DNA of 64,000 bases from Desarmillaria ectypa (GCA_030407005.1 JAUDYN010000002.1:1178001-1242000), one strand, 5' to 3'; positions 34,005-46,890 are shown, numbered from the stretch's first letter. The notes: generated by a model from the sequence alone, not told the origin. Made by a program: numbers and translations.

Positions 34005-36648
34005 TCAATCGACGCGAACTCGTTTGGAACCTGTTTGGATGTCGCTCAGCGACTTGTACTAAACTAACAGAAAGAGAACATACCCGGAGAACTATGTTGC
34101 AACGAAGGGACTCCCAAATCACCGCCTTCAGCATCCTCAACTTCATCAATGGATCGCTTCGAACTCCTGCTGGCAAGCGTGACAGAGCTCTTATTGGAAG
34201 CGGTTTCAGCTTCTGGCTCGAGTTCTTCCCACGTAGTGTCGGGGTCACCTTCAGCGTCAGCATCCCCCCACTCTTCATCATCATTCAAATAGTCATAGTT
34301 TTCTTGTACGCGATCATGCGAGCTGTCTGGATATGTGACGGTAAGTGAACTTAAGTTGAAGTCAAAGATGTAACTGCTAACCTATACTTTTGTTCTTGAG
34401 GTCTTCGGTCATTGTTAGTGATCGATAATCTTCAGAGTTAGCATATTCCTTTTCAAGCTCTATTCATAATATGAACACACGCATCCGGATGAAAATTACC
34501 AAAAAAAAAAAAACACACCAGAAGACGATGCATTATTCTCAGAGATGCCGATGTCAGTAAGAGCGGTTATTCTTGACGTGTCTGCTGGTGTATGCGAATG
34601 ATCGTCTGGAAAAAAAAACTGAGTAAGCTTGGTCAGTAAGAGAAAACGACAGCAAGTTTACCTTTACCTATATGCTCATCGTCCTTACTTTCAGGTGGCA
34701 ACGCAACTTCGAAAGGACGAGGTGTAACCAGGCGCGACAAGGTTTCCTGGACTGCATCCGCAGCAACGTCCTCCTCTTCTGCTAGAGCCTCACCGTAGTC
34801 TTCGTAGTCTCCGTCAGCATCTTCCTCATATTCGTCGTGCGCTACGAAGGCTGGCTCGTCTGCTGCCGATTGATCCTCATCGGGTTTTGATTCATCGGGC
34901 TGGTCATCAGTATGATCTTCCGGTCGCTCCTCCAGGTACTCGCTACTTTCCGATTGAATCGATGGCTCTGCCGGCGCTTCTTCTGAGTGTTGTTCACCGT
35001 CCTCCACATGATGTTCACCTTCGGCACCTGCTGCATGTTCTTGATCCTGTTCGGCGTCTTCATGTTGTTCGTCTCCGGTTTCTTCGTATCGTTGTTCCTG
35101 TACCGGTTCCTCGTTAGCGTCATGCGTTTCTTCGGATTGGTTTTTCTTATTCTCTGAAAAGCATCATAAGTATCGCATTGAAATAGGAAATGAGAAGAGA
35201 TGCTCACCTTCGTCGGCGGTGTAGAATGCCTCATCCGATGCCAACTGGAGGCGTGCCACCTGATCTTGAAGTTGGCGATACCGCAGAATGAATCGTGGTG
35301 TAACAGTATGCAGCCGTAGACGTAGCGGTCCCGAAATTTCGGATGCATCATGAATTATGTTCAGTTCATGGAGAGTCACCTCACTAGTGTATTTATTGTC
35401 CTGAAAATTCATATAAGCAAGTTACCATAACCATTGGCTGCGACTCACTTCAGAAATCACAAGCTGCAAATCATACGCATCTAGGACAAGCTCTGCTGTA
35501 GATAGATCAATGGCACCAGCAAAGTACTCGTCTTCTCGAAGAGCACTAAAAACGGCCGACAGAGATTCATAGTAAAGAGTAGGGTGGTGCTCCAGCAGTA
35601 AAGAGTACTCCTGCTGTTCTGGTTGCGAAGATGAAGATGCCACGCTTGGCTGATTGAACAAGCAAACGTCAGGATGATCAAAGTCTGGAAAAGAAAGCAG
35701 CACAGCTTGAGGCGGCTCGATATACACCCCATCAGAAATTTCATGAGGATCTTTGGGCGTGTCACCGGCTCCTGGATCAGTGACCTCTTCCACATCTGCG
35801 GCAACAGGATCGGACACCGACATGGGTTCTGCATCGATGACGGCCGTCTCATCACTTATCACCGCAGTACTGTCAGCATTTGTTTCGCCCGCGATAACCG
35901 TTCCGTCTTCATGGGACTGAAGACCTTCATCCGTCGATTCTACCTCCTCCTCCTCCAAAGGGACCTCGGTTGCAGCTTCCTGATGCTCATGGGAGGACGG
36001 TTCCTCAACCGGAAGCTCTAAGGGCGCAGCGGACAACGAATCGATGACCGCTGCATCTGAAGTATCATCAACCGGCAACGATGTCACCGGGGCATTTTCC
36101 AATAAAGACTCTGTGGTCTGTTCGAAAGATGGGATAGGAACGTCTTGAGTCAACTGCGACGTTTCAGAATAACTCGGAAGGAGTGACTCAGGACCTTGAG
36201 ACAGGGTGGCGTGAAAGGATGGACGACTCTCCAAAGGATGTTCCATAAGAGTAGGGTCCACTGGAAGACCCAGCGCGAAATCTGCAATAGGGACAGGGGG
36301 GGGCTGGATGTCATGGTGCTCCTGATCAGGATTCGAGTCGGGAAGAGGCTCGTCAAGGACCTCCACATCGACCATAAATTCCTGCTCGACAGCTGTACCA
36401 TCGTCAACCATCTCATATTCAGGATTTTGAGGCGGCGGATTGTACGAGTCCATATCCACTTCGACATCGAAATCAGCGTCGGCAAGCGACTCATCTGGGT
36501 CAAAATGGGCGTCTGTATCCATGCTGGATTCATATTGCATCCACATTTCTGGTTGCATTGGAACATCGATGTCCGTAGGGTAGTCCAGCATCTGGGTATC
36601 GAAAGGTTCCAACATGGTGGAAGTCATGGTGAAAGTTTGGGTCGTCAA
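34005..36648 (-). CDS. large acidic protein of unknown function, basidiomycete type
   Basis: The start at 36648 gives MTTQTFTMTSTMLEPFDTQM and opens a 408-codon first exon that is very rich in Asp, Glu, Ser and Pro and looks disordered. A short ordered stretch follows across the first intron: PTLYYESLSAVFSALREDEY, then LVISE joined to DNKYTSEVTLHELNIIHDAS and FILRYRQLQDQVARLQLASD. More acidic exons come next (DDQPDESKPDEDQSAADEPA, about 34635-35160), and the C-terminus ends SPGSKRVRVD at 34005. The donor after SP (GTATGT) and acceptor AACAG restore this ending. Estimated length is about 760 residues. I recall similar acidic proteins with a basic SPGSKR-type end in mushroom genomes, with no known function. 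The acidic body and short basic tail suggest a nuclear or histone-binding role, but that is only inference. It is divergent from the membrane-protein gene, with 92 bases between starts. Confidence 0.75.
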
Positions 36649-36740
36649 AAAGCGGGCTGAAATTTGTCATCATTGTATTACTTAAGCTGCGCACGGACCA
36701 TTGTCTCCACTGGCCAACCTCTTACTCTGACTGAAACATC

Positions 36741-37387
36741 ATGAGTGTCTCCGCCGCCCATGCTGCGGATACCGAGTATCTTGTCCGCAAGTCAATGACC
36801 GCTGGATATCATATTCTGTCGCTGATTACCCCGCCCGCCTATGTTGTCTTTTCTGTGTCGAGGTATGGTTGGCGCGGTTTTTCGGCGAACCGGCTCCTTC
36901 GCGCGACATGGCTCGGTGGCGTCGGAGGTGCAACCCATTGACTCGCCGTGCAAATCTTCTCTGAGGATTATGTAGGTACCATGGTTGGTGGCGGCCTTGG
37001 GTATGCTCGTTATCGCTTTTCAAACGAAGAAGTGGCCAGAAAACATAGACTGGAATCTACATATGATGTGCGGGCCTCTATTTCATTAATGATTGTTTAC
37101 TTATCTTCCTTGTCTGTAGTCCAATCGTATCAGAGCAGAGGACCACAGTGTCATTGGCTCAATCTTACTTGCTGTACTCACTCCGGCAATTCTGTGGAAA
37201 CGCGCTCATATCGTGAATCGTACGTGTCAGATGCATGGTTCTTCTCTACGAGTGCTCATTGAGGTTTCTAGTTATCTTGGGTGGCGCTGGAATAGGTAGC
37301 AGCATAGGGCTGATAACTCATTATACTCGGTCATTTGCAGGAGACCCACCATCCAAAGTGACAGTCCCGGCGATCATCACCGCATAA
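36741..37387 (+). CDS. small multi-pass membrane protein, unknown function
   Basis: The start at 36741 gives MSVSAAHAADTEYLVRKSMT, then a first hydrophobic segment (ILSLITPPAYVVFSVSRY), then NRLLRATWLGGVGG. An intron around 36930-36970 leads to a Gly-rich and charged part (GLGYARYRFSNEEVARKHRL). After a second intron near 37080-37130 come two more membrane segments (IGSILLAVLTPAILWKRAHI; LILGGAGIGSSIGLITHY) and the end PSKVTVPAIITA. Estimated length is about 170-180 residues with three or four helices. It resembles an uncharacterised family seen in Agaricomycetes, perhaps a mitochondrial or ER membrane protein, which is inference. It shares a 92-base divergent promoter with the acidic protein gene. 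Confidence 0.65.
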
Positions 37388-37549
37388 ACACGTCGGTTTT
37401 TTTGGGGGCATTGTTCGGCCAACGAGACTTATTGATTGTACTATATCCCCTACCTCAGCGTTTATTTTTGTCGACTTCCCTGCAAAATGAATATTTCCTG
37501 ACAATCCTTTGACTCGAACCAGCCTGATGAGATCGTAGTTCATGAAACT

Positions 37550-40206
37550 CTACTCTCTTCCTAAATCTTTCAACCTTCCATCTACAATAGGGCCAATAAC
37601 CAACAGATCATCGTTGCCCTCTTTCACCTTTTCCTCGACGTCATTCCCCCTTCTAGCATTCTTACCATCAAATAAATCTACCGAGCTCATATTCTCTGTC
37701 ACACAGACTTTGAAGTGATCCTGATAATGAGCTTTGGAGCGTGCCCATTTTAGCGCGAGATGCGCGGCATTCTTCCATTGCAAGACAGCTTTAGAATCGT
37801 GGTGTTTACGCTTCCGACTGGCAATCTCGCGGGAAACCGCCTCCTTCGTTCCACGATGCAGCTTGTCATGGTCAGATTGATCCACCAATCGAACCATTTT
37901 ATTGACAAAATGAGAACCTTGGTGAATGCTCAGTCACTTTCGGCTTCAGTGTTCAAATCCGACCGTACCTAGAAGGTATTTGCGAACCAGAGTACTCATC
38001 ATTTGACCCGTTTCGTCGTCGACAAGGTATCTGTTCCGCGTGAGCGGAAAGAAACCATCGTGTCCCTGCGCCATATATTCTCTTGTCACGACGCGATATT
38101 TCCTTCCGCCTTCAATGCATTCAATGCCATGAGCGTCGACAAGTCTCGGCGTAGAGTGACCACTGGAACCATCGTGAACACTATCTTCCACTTCTTTCGA
38201 GAGCCAGACGCCCAGAACACGCTGACCAGGCTCCCGGCGCGAATCCCAGGAGACACGCATACCAGAAACGATGGGAAAGCGTCTTTGATTGTCGTTTTAG
38301 TTCATCGTGCACGACAGGTTCCAGAAAACGGAAGTCCTACCCTTCTTGTGCTGGCCAGGTTTCCAGCGACGCTTCCAGAGCATCCCAGATTGCCTTGCCA
38401 TCAAGCTCGAGGACGACGACCGAGTCTTCAAATGGTAGGATTTCGAGGATATCTCCCAAGCTGATAGAACCTGCAAATATCATGAGATGTCACTCGGTTC
38501 AGTGGTACGAATCAGCATTACCAGGGCCATACATAGAATCACCACGTAGTGTACCAGCGCAAATGAACACTGCGTCGGCACCACCGCATCCCTTCATGCA
38601 CAGGGTGTCATCATATGCATGGCGAATGACGTCTGCAAACCAATTTCCAGCGGCAGACTGTTATAAAACGACGGTAAGAGCCCGGACAAAATCCAAACAA
38701 AAGGGATTAACCTCAGAGGTACGAATGAATTGCGAACGAACATCTATGGGCACATTGCTGACACAAACGGGAGCCTTGAGACTCGATGATACTGATGATA
38801 GCAGCTTCTCGAAGAGCTTGCTAAGCTTCTCTGATGACTTCGAACCTGGTTGTGTCGAATGTCGTCTACCTGGTCGATCAAATCATTTAGATTTGAACTT
38901 CCAAGCCGTAACGGAAGATCCCACCAAAAATCCGTTTTATGATTTTTCTTCTGACACTTCCCTCGAGGGCAGATTCGAGCTCCAGATAAATCTCACTAAA
39001 GTCTCGAAAGTCAGTTCCGCTCTTCACGACGAGCACGTCACCGCGATCGTCCTCAGCGCCCAGAACATGCTCATTCGTGTCGTATCCTTCCCATTCGCAT
39101 CCTTTACTTGCGTAATATAGGTGATCATGTCCGCCTAATAGTAGATCAACGCCATGGCTGGAGTAAATGGGTTGGTTCTTCTGCGCAGAAGGAGACAACG
39201 CCAAAAGGTCTTTTGCGAGAGTGATATCCTAGGATTGCATTAGCGAGCACGGATATCACGCAATTTGTAGGACGCATACATTTGGAACCCTGGTACACGG
39301 GATATAAATGAATTACTCGCAATGGAGAACATAACGGCGTACCGAGAATGGGTAAGCGCGATGACAATATCGCACTTGTGTTCGCCGTTGGGATCACGGA
39401 GACGCTGCGAAAGGGAGATGCCAACTTCTTTCATGTCTCTGTACTCAAAGTGAGGAGGCCACATAGACACGGTGCCGATCCATTCCCTGAGTGACCGTAA
39501 GAATGATGAAAATCTGATATTGACAGTAACGCACTTTTCGACCAATCCGATGACGCCGATTCGAGTTCCAGCCCGCTCGAATACTTGGAACTCGTGTAAG
39601 CAGTCGGGTACCTGAGACGTTGTAATGTCAATGATGTTGCTTAGTATCCATGGCTGTTGGACTGGAGGTCAGTGAGATCAGGAGGGGATGATTAGTGAGA
39701 TGTACAAATGTAGTGTCCTTGATAAGCTTCGAAAGATGGGGGTATCCTAGTGATGCGAATACGTGAGGCTTGGACGCATCCTAGATATCATTTCTACGCA
39801 CCAAAATCAAAATCGTGGTTTCCTTCCGGAGGAACGATAAGCATTGTCAGTTGATCTTAGAAGAAGGAGGTATATACCCGTAAGAGATACGTCTGGGGCA
39901 AGTTCGTTCATGATTGGGACCTGAGAGCAAGAGATAAATAACACACTTTGAAGGAAACGGGAGACAAACCATATGACTCCCTCGAGTCACAGAGCTTTCG
40001 ACTGAAGGAGAGAATAGGTCGCCAGAAAATAGAGATAGACCATCCTTGGTTCCGTCCTGCAATGTAGGCCACTGGTCTCTTACACTGTCCAGCATCGTGG
40101 CAAACTGAGTAACGTCAATCGTGTCTGTCGACTTTGGGGACACCTTTTGAGGTGCGACTCGATAAACATCATTCCAGTGTACTATATGAAGGATAGAAGT
40201 TGACAT
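37550..40206 (-). CDS. 5'-nucleotidase / UshA-type metallophosphatase
   Basis: Two-domain 5'-nucleotidase family enzyme expected to remove phosphate from nucleotides or related phosphate esters. The start at 40206 gives MSTSILHIVHWNDVYRVAPQ, where HWND is the first metal motif. It is followed by LFSGDLFSPSVESS (GD motif), NHDFDFG near 39800 (GNHD motif), and GVDLLLGGHDHLYYASKG (GGHDH motif) near 39130. The C-terminal nucleotide-binding domain follows: SISLGDILEILPFEDSVVVL near 38440, then GLRVSWDSRREPGQRVLGVW, and a basic tail (REIASRKRKHHDSKAVLQWK) ending at 37550. About ten short introns separate the pieces; estimated length is about 700 residues. No signal peptide is evident, so an intracellular role is likely. 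All metal-binding motifs look intact. It is divergent from the broken kinase gene (243 bases). Confidence 0.88.
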
Positions 40207-40449
40207 TGGGGCTTGAAACTGGATATAAAGGATGATGATGGACGATGCAAGAAACGCCGGCCGCTGGAGGTTTCACGTGATCGTTTCTGTGATTTCAGGC
40301 CCATTTCGTGAACTTAACCAGTGAAAACTTGCTGAACGCCAACGTTTACGGCACCCCATGTTTTCCCTTTTTTATCGTGAGTCTTTTCAACTTTTGAAAT
40401 TTCAAGAGTGATTTACTGCCTAATACTTCAAGTGCAGTAGGCAAGAGTC

Positions 40450-41283
40450 ATGCGCCAGTTAGTTTCTGTCTCTAAAACGTTCTCCAACTCGGCAGCAGAA
40501 TTTCTCCTTTCGACTGTCGTTTACGAGGAACATGAAGATTTTTACACGGCGCACACACTGGATCGTTCCATTTCACCATCTTTCGACCTAGAAACTGTGC
40601 AAAGAAAGCGTATTCCTCTAGAGACTCAATACCTGCTTCTTCCCCCAGACTTGACCTCCATCAGAGCCCCAGATCCTTTTCCGGAAGACTCTTTTGTCGA
40701 AACTATCAGTTTTCTCCGTGACGAACCCGATGCTGAATTACTTGGATATGTGCTGATTCGCGAGTTGCGAGTGTACGAAGACCTTCGTCGGCATCCTCAT
40801 CCTAACGCTTGCGAGTATCAAAGGCTACGTGGCTATTTGGTTTATGCCTGAAAAAATAACAATGGAACACTTCAGTGGCGGTTTGGAAGAACGTGGATGT
40901 TGACTTCGATGTGTTGATGAAAGACTAAAAATGCTGTCGACCACTTGCATAGTCTGGGATGGGTCCATGTAAGGGACAGATCTATCTTATGCAGCTCATT
41001 CACTAATCCCAGTGTCTATCATTATAAGCGGTGGCAATCTCATGATCGATCCTGATCGATCAGGATCTTTGGAGTTCTTGTAAATTTTGGTGCTTGCACG
41101 AGAGAGAGTGAACCTATCAACATAGGAACGCTACTTTGGGCAAAGGCAGACTTCTGGCACATCGCAGAAAAGGAGAATGATTACTATGGTCTACAACGTG
41201 CTGAGTTGTTCATACGCGATGGACGACAAGGTCCTAACTGGCAGCTTCATCGATTCCCATCATATCTTATAAAACACAAGTGA
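40450..41283 (+). pseudogene. broken protein-kinase-like gene
   Basis: The first frame (40450-40851) starts MRQLVSVSKTFSNSAAEFLL and reaches the kinase N-lobe pattern ELRVYEDLRRHPHPNACEY, typical of small fungal kinase-like proteins. After that the family pattern continues only by changing frame. GYVAIWFMPEKITMEHF starts near 40818, then DVDFDVLMK, then KNAVDHLHSLGWVH near 40930-40970 (the catalytic-loop region). NLMIDPDRSG follows near 41035, and NFGACTRESE stands for the DFG region near 41085. AEKENDYYGLQRAELFIRDG leads to a stop at 41281-41283. At least three frameshifts are needed and DFG is NFG, so I read it as a pseudogene; sequencing errors are a weaker alternative. Confidence 0.72.
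41048..41067. repeat. 20-base perfect palindrome
   Basis: GATCCTGATCGATCAGGATC equals its own reverse complement. It lies inside the broken kinase-like gene, at the segment that normally reads MID.DGS, so it may be a local duplication of GATCGATC-type sequence acquired during decay. No function is suggested. Confidence 0.7.
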
Positions 41284-41362
41284 AAATACTTGTACTATAC
41301 AATTACCATCAAGTCCCGCCCGTGTAAATACAAATATCCGAGTAACAAGGTTTGTAGGTATT

Positions 41363-44300
41363 CTATGAAGAAATCGGTGCAGGCACTGCTTCTGGCGGCG
41401 AAGGTATCACATCAACTAGGAAACCAGGTAAAAAGCGCTCCATCCTCTCGGAAGTCGCTGTCCATAGCGTCCGTTGTTGCTGACTACACTGATCGCTTGG
41501 TGACGGTGGAACTAGGATCTGTGCAGCGTTCATTACAAGAATAACATTTTTCAATGATTCTGGGATAGCTTCGTACTACAAACTATCGTCAGAAGTCGCG
41601 TCGAGTCACGGAAGGCAACAGACATACCAGTTGGTCCTTTTTATCAATATTCATCAATCTATCCAGCAGATCCAAAATCTGTATCCACAAAACTCGGATA
41701 TCGGATTGCGCCTGGCTTTCGCGAACTTCAAAGTGCATAAATGTTTTACACAGAAGTGCTGATGCCCGTAGCCGCGTTTCTGGCATTCCACGCGGGTCGC
41801 GCAAGAAAATTTGAGGCTTCAACAGATCATCTAGAAGGGGGAATATGACCCGATTGAAGATCTCCTCTGTCTGTACATCTGTTGCCTCATCGAACATGAC
41901 ATGAGAGCCTAATAATACGCGCTGCAGCTGATTCATGGCGCTATGACGAACCTCGCGGGATGCATTAGATGATTGTCGGCTGAGGGAGGTAAGTAGCAGT
42001 AGCCATAATTGATGCCAGACTGTAAATATTGCATCTGCATTCAAGAGAATCGGATGATGATTTCAGCACTTACCTTTGTCTCGGGATAGATTTGAAATGT
42101 CCAAAGTCGATAGCCATTTCTTGAGGTTGACAAGTAAATCAATAGCTTTCTTACCGCGCTCCACGGCCGGTGAACTGTATAGTAGTCAGGAACTGCTGGC
42201 GTCAGGATCAGCAGCAAACTTACCTTGCAGATGTCGCAGGCTCATGGCGTCGTCCATGTTGCTGACTTTGTATGGAAGTGCCCGCAATAGAAGCAAACTC
42301 GTCTAAAAGTGTGATAAGCCCTGAAAAGTTGTCGACCGTGATAAATTGTTGAGGTCCATCAGCTACCAGGCCAGTTACAAGCTCGAATGAGAGGCGCGCG
42401 GCTTCTGGGTGAGATATGGTCGACCGAACAAGGGCGAAGACTAGATTCCACTCGGTTTGGGAACTATCGCGCACGTTCAGAGATAATACTGACAGGATAG
42501 AATAAGAGCTAACCTTATGACATCGCGATGCTTCTGAACAATGAGAATAACTCCGGATATGACTTGTTCTGCAACTGAATTGGCAATAGCTGGTGTCAGT
42601 CCTGACAAAAGATCGAAGGAGACATAGATTTGGTCTCGAAGTGATGGCTGGGACCTGGATTAGCACACTCGGGCCATATTGTTCACTTGCTGTCAATACA
42701 CACGATTTGAGCAAGTATCAAACAAAGCCGCAAGAGGCCCACAACAGCTCGCTCGATGAGGAGAACGCTATACTGTTCAGAAGACGAGAGCAAATTTGAT
42801 AAATGTTCGAAGACAATTGGCCTAGAACAATGTCAGACACGATCTATGGCTCAAACGAGGTCAGTAAAGACATACCATAGATCTTCGATGTGCTGCGGCG
42901 TCTGACAAGCTATACTAACCATGGTCTCCAGCAGGAATACTGACGCAGGGTCGTATGGAAGGGAGTACGTATCATTATCTTGCGGCGCAAAGTTTCCATC
43001 ATCGGAATCTTGCTTGAGCTTTGCTACCGTCCGGTCATGCGCTAATGCCTCTAGAGCGCGAACCGCCGCAACAAGGGCCTGTAGGTCTAATTGCCTAGAA
43101 TATCAATATATGTCGGTGAGTAGGAAAATAAAAAAAGGATATATCCGCACATGATCTGGCTATACAGCTCATCCAGACGACACGACGTGATACAATCTAT
43201 CGTACAAAGCGTGTTCTCAACATCGGCGTCGGTGGCCTCGGGTAGCGCCTCAGAACTAGCTGCATAGGGTGTCATCAAATACGAAGACAGTGCCGACAAA
43301 AGCCCCCCATCGCTACGTGATGCCTGACGCTGCGGCCGACTTCCACGTAAAGGTATCATAGAAACACCACCAAGGAAATCTTCCATTTGAAGCATCCTTG
43401 TTGGAAGCAAGGAGTGAAGGAACAGATTCTGGAACATCTCGAAGATCTGAGGGGCGCAAACGTCCGTCAGGATTCCTCCGTCATGAAATCATGATGTCCA
43501 AACCTGAGTCCAGCCTTCTCGAAGAGCATTGCCATTCCCGTTGACGATATTGAAGAGGACCACGGCAGCTAGTTGACCCTTGAAGTTCGTGCCGAAGTTG
43601 ATGGACAGATTAGACACTGTGACAGATTGCCCTTCTACATCTACGACAGGATAATTAGGGACTTGGACGGGAACAGAATCTGAAAGAAGACTGGTCGCCT
43701 GCGAAAGGGACACCACTACGAAGTCAAACACATCTGGAAGACGGAAATGCCCAGCGAGGGTAGCACATTGTCGGAATCCGGCGACAGACCGTTGAATAAT
43801 ATAGTCATCGTCGAAACTGATGAAGGCGTAGGCAATGGCCGAGATGACAGGTTTCCAGACGGACTTGAAGATGTCGATATCGAAATGAGGCGTATTGCAG
43901 ATCATAAAGTCACCTGGAGGCGTATTACTAGAGGACTGTGGAGAGACCATAGAGCCATACCTGCTTGCCGTGAACGTGTCAAAAGTTCTTTCCATGCATA
44001 CTCGAAACCGAGTTGTCCCGTATGCTCCTCAGGCATGACAATCTCTCTTTTGCGTATGGAGTCGTAGATATTTTGCTAGTGGCAATTCAGAGCATGTCAA
44101 CACAAGTGTATTAGGACATACCAGATATTCAGCAGGGAAATCGCCTTTATCGTTAACTCCCCGCAAGTTCTTTTGATACTCTTCAAAAGACATTCGTTTC
44201 TGGTGCCGCTTAGACATCAGGTTCTCCAAGTAAGGTTACAACGTACCCGGACTTGCGGATTATGTAGATCAGTGTTGAGCATAATGATAGAGTAGGCTAA

Positions 44301-46766
44301 GACATAGACGGCATCCTCGCTCCTTATTTCAACTGCGAGAGACTGCTCAGTACATGTCCAGCGTAAAGAAGAAACCCCCAAGTTACCTGGTCCCGATGCA
44401 AAATATATGGACGCAAACGTCTCCGTTATTCGGGAGATTTGCTGCGCCTCACCAGGCAGCCGGAATGTTTCCAGTAATTCTCGCATGGCATCAGCCATAG
44501 GTTTCTAAAGGGGTAAAGCATCATTCTATTGGACACGGTGTTGTAAGAATGACCAACGTTTTTGAAGTCGAAAAGACCAATAAATGCCTTAAGCACCTCG
44601 ATGTTATCAGGTTTTGATATGTAATCTCCCAAAAGGCGTTTATCCAATCGGGTACAGCTCTTCAAGAATTTTGCAAGGCTCTGAGCTTTACTGACCTCCG
44701 GTGACAAGTCGGCATATATCAGTCCATTCTCCTCCAAGAATGCGATTCCAGCCTTCGGCTTTGCATTGAAACGAGATGCACCAGCGAGAATCAACTTCTT
44801 CTGAGATTTCTTCTGCAGAAGGGACTCGGGAGATAGGAACTCTGAAGGCCAAGGGGTTGATGCCTAACAACAACCCGGTCAAAATGATGCAATTATGAAA
44901 TGAAACGTTACAGACACTATTAGCTCGGCCGGCCATATCGTTGACAAAAGCTAGCAGAAGGTCTAGGCAAAGGAATTGGGCGTTTCGTTGCTGCACGTCC
45001 AAGCCTCCACTGTAATATGCCGGGTACACCGACTGGAGACATACACGGGTAAAGCAGAAATATGAGGCTAGTAATACGGACTCACCTTTGTTAAAAAATC
45101 GATGAGACGTTCCATCAGGTTTTCGCAATTAATATCACAGTCGTAGTTGGTATATAAATCAACCATAAAACTGGAGTGCCTGGAAATCTGACTCAGTATT
45201 TCCAGATTTAAATCACGCGTTTCTCCTCGAGCAGGAGGGACAAGTAACCGAGGGGGAGTAGACGCTTGTTTTTCCAGCTGTAACTCGTCATCGACGGGTC
45301 CTAAAGACGGAGTTCCAGGTCTAGGAGATCCTGCATATACACCTTTCTTGCTTATGACCTGTTGAGCCTTTGAGAGTGTAGGAGCAAGGCGATCTATCGT
45401 GAACGCCAGGAAGAGCTCTTGTTGCAGTTTTAGGTGTTGTCGCATAGTGTCAAATATGGTTGATATCGTGCGCAATGAGGAATGAAGGACAGAGCTATTT
45501 TCCGATCGCGCCAACTGAAAGAGGAACTTGCAACCAGGATCAAGAATGAGTGCTTCCAACGAAGGAAAATCTGTGATTCTAGGGCCAACTTCCTCCAATG
45601 CGGCGTTCAAAATTCCGAGGACGATTAAGCGTGTAGAGTCGGTATGCTGCTGATCGTTGGGGTCCAAGACGTAGACAAGAACGCGTAGAAGCTCCAATAT
45701 CGATGGTAGTCCGTCTGGACATTTATCCCAATTTCATTCAATGGAGCGCTGTGATTAAAACGAGAGACTCACACTGAGGCCTGGGACCACTGGGTGCCGG
45801 GGATGGTGGAGGAAGTGGTTCTTCCGGAACTGGCGTCGGAAACTGTTCTGGCAGAGGTTCTTCTGGGACCTGTTCCGTCGACACTGACATCTTTATCTCG
45901 CCATCTTGAGTCTCTTCATCATTGCAACGGAGCTTTTCCTCTTCTGAGGCAGCATCCAAAAAGTGGAGCCGAGAGAAGACGGTTCGGACTAGAGCATGCA
46001 TCGTGGTTTCTGCAGAGCGTCGCAAGGTTTCTAAGAGTTCTTTGTTGAACTTCCAGGAGTGACGTGACGAGAAGACCACTCACCACTCAGGCGCATCTGA
46101 CAGCACGTCGTAAGTACAGTCTCCAGCATTTCGCACACCTCTACGTCTCCCAGCACCGTTCCATGTCCACAGAGACAGTCCTGAATGACTGTCATGATCT
46201 TGAGTAGAACGACTTCATCTCCGGACGAGTCGCTAGGTTCAAATTTGCAGTGAGATACAGTGCTGCTAAGTTCCACGAGTGCAGCATCGAGTGAAACGGA
46301 TTGTGATGAAATAAGACCGCAAGTGAAGAACTTGTGAAGCGAAGAAAGCGCGGCAGATGTGATTGGTCCGGTCGAAAGAGGAGAATGAATGATAGCGAAG
46401 AAAGGACCCAGAATCGTAGGTAAAGGAACGCTCGTAACGTCTGGATACCATTTGAGTATATTGAATGCAACAGCAGACGTGTCACTTACCTTCCACGTCT
46501 CTCAGCGCTCGTCTTAATTCCTGGAATCCGACCATAAGATCTATCTCCCTGCTTCCACTCCCATAATGCTTGTCGTGATGGACAGCGGTAGATATTCGGA
46601 GCCCTAGGTTGCTTCCGAGGCCAGAGTCTCTCGTATTCATAAAGTGCGTAGCCGACGCCCATCGGGAGTTCTTCCGCATAACCGAAGTGACGGACAGAAT
46701 CTCAGAATAAAGGACATGTTTCTGCGACACCGTCCGGCGCGTCGTTGAAGGTTGTGAGTGAGCCAT
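41363..46766 (-). CDS. GEA2: Sec7-domain Arf guanine-nucleotide exchange factor, Gea1/Gea2/GBF1 type
   Basis: Large Golgi Arf-GEF that activates Arf1 for COPI coat formation. The start at 46766 ([20 protein letters not shown]) is preferred; an in-frame ATG lies 8 codons upstream at 46790. In order: the N-terminal DCB/HUS region ([13 protein letters not shown]; later [17 protein letters not shown] helical repeats and [20 protein letters not shown]); the Sec7 domain at about 44200-44800 ([20 protein letters not shown]; the catalytic glutamic finger FRLPGEAQQ near 44450; [15 protein letters not shown] near 44270; [20 protein letters not shown]); then the C-terminal HDS repeats to the Pro-rich end [13 protein letters not shown] at 41363. 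Roughly 20 short introns; my estimate is about 1,450 residues, normal for the family. Its start is only 124 bases from that of PFS2. The symbol follows the yeast name; Gea1 and Gea2 are not separable here. Confidence 0.9.
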
Positions 46767-46890
46767 TATATAAGACGTGCATATATTCAAGACGAGGCCG
46801 TCGTGTCACCGAGCCATTTGTTTGCTTTGAAAGTTTGAGACAAATACATCCTCGTTTCTTTCTTGCTCTCTTTCTTGGATCCTTCTACGC
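46767..46890. promoter_or_regulatory. short divergent promoter between the Arf GEF and PFS2
   Basis: Only 124 bases separate the two start codons, so both promoters must overlap here or lie within the opposite gene. A pyrimidine-rich run (TTTCTTTCTTGCTCTCTTTC, about 46855-46875) precedes the PFS2 start, as in many fungal core promoters. No TATA box is obvious. Confidence 0.55.

Noticed and set aside
36196..36660. 154-codon plus-strand frame over the acidic protein gene
   Set aside because: Antisense shadow of the Asp/Glu-rich first exon, which by codon bias keeps the complementary strand free of stops.
38395..39120. 241-codon plus-strand reading frame
   Set aside because: It lies antisense to the 5'-nucleotidase exons, whose metal motifs and intron junctions are clear on the minus strand; the plus frame has no domain and crosses those exons and introns without any splice logic.
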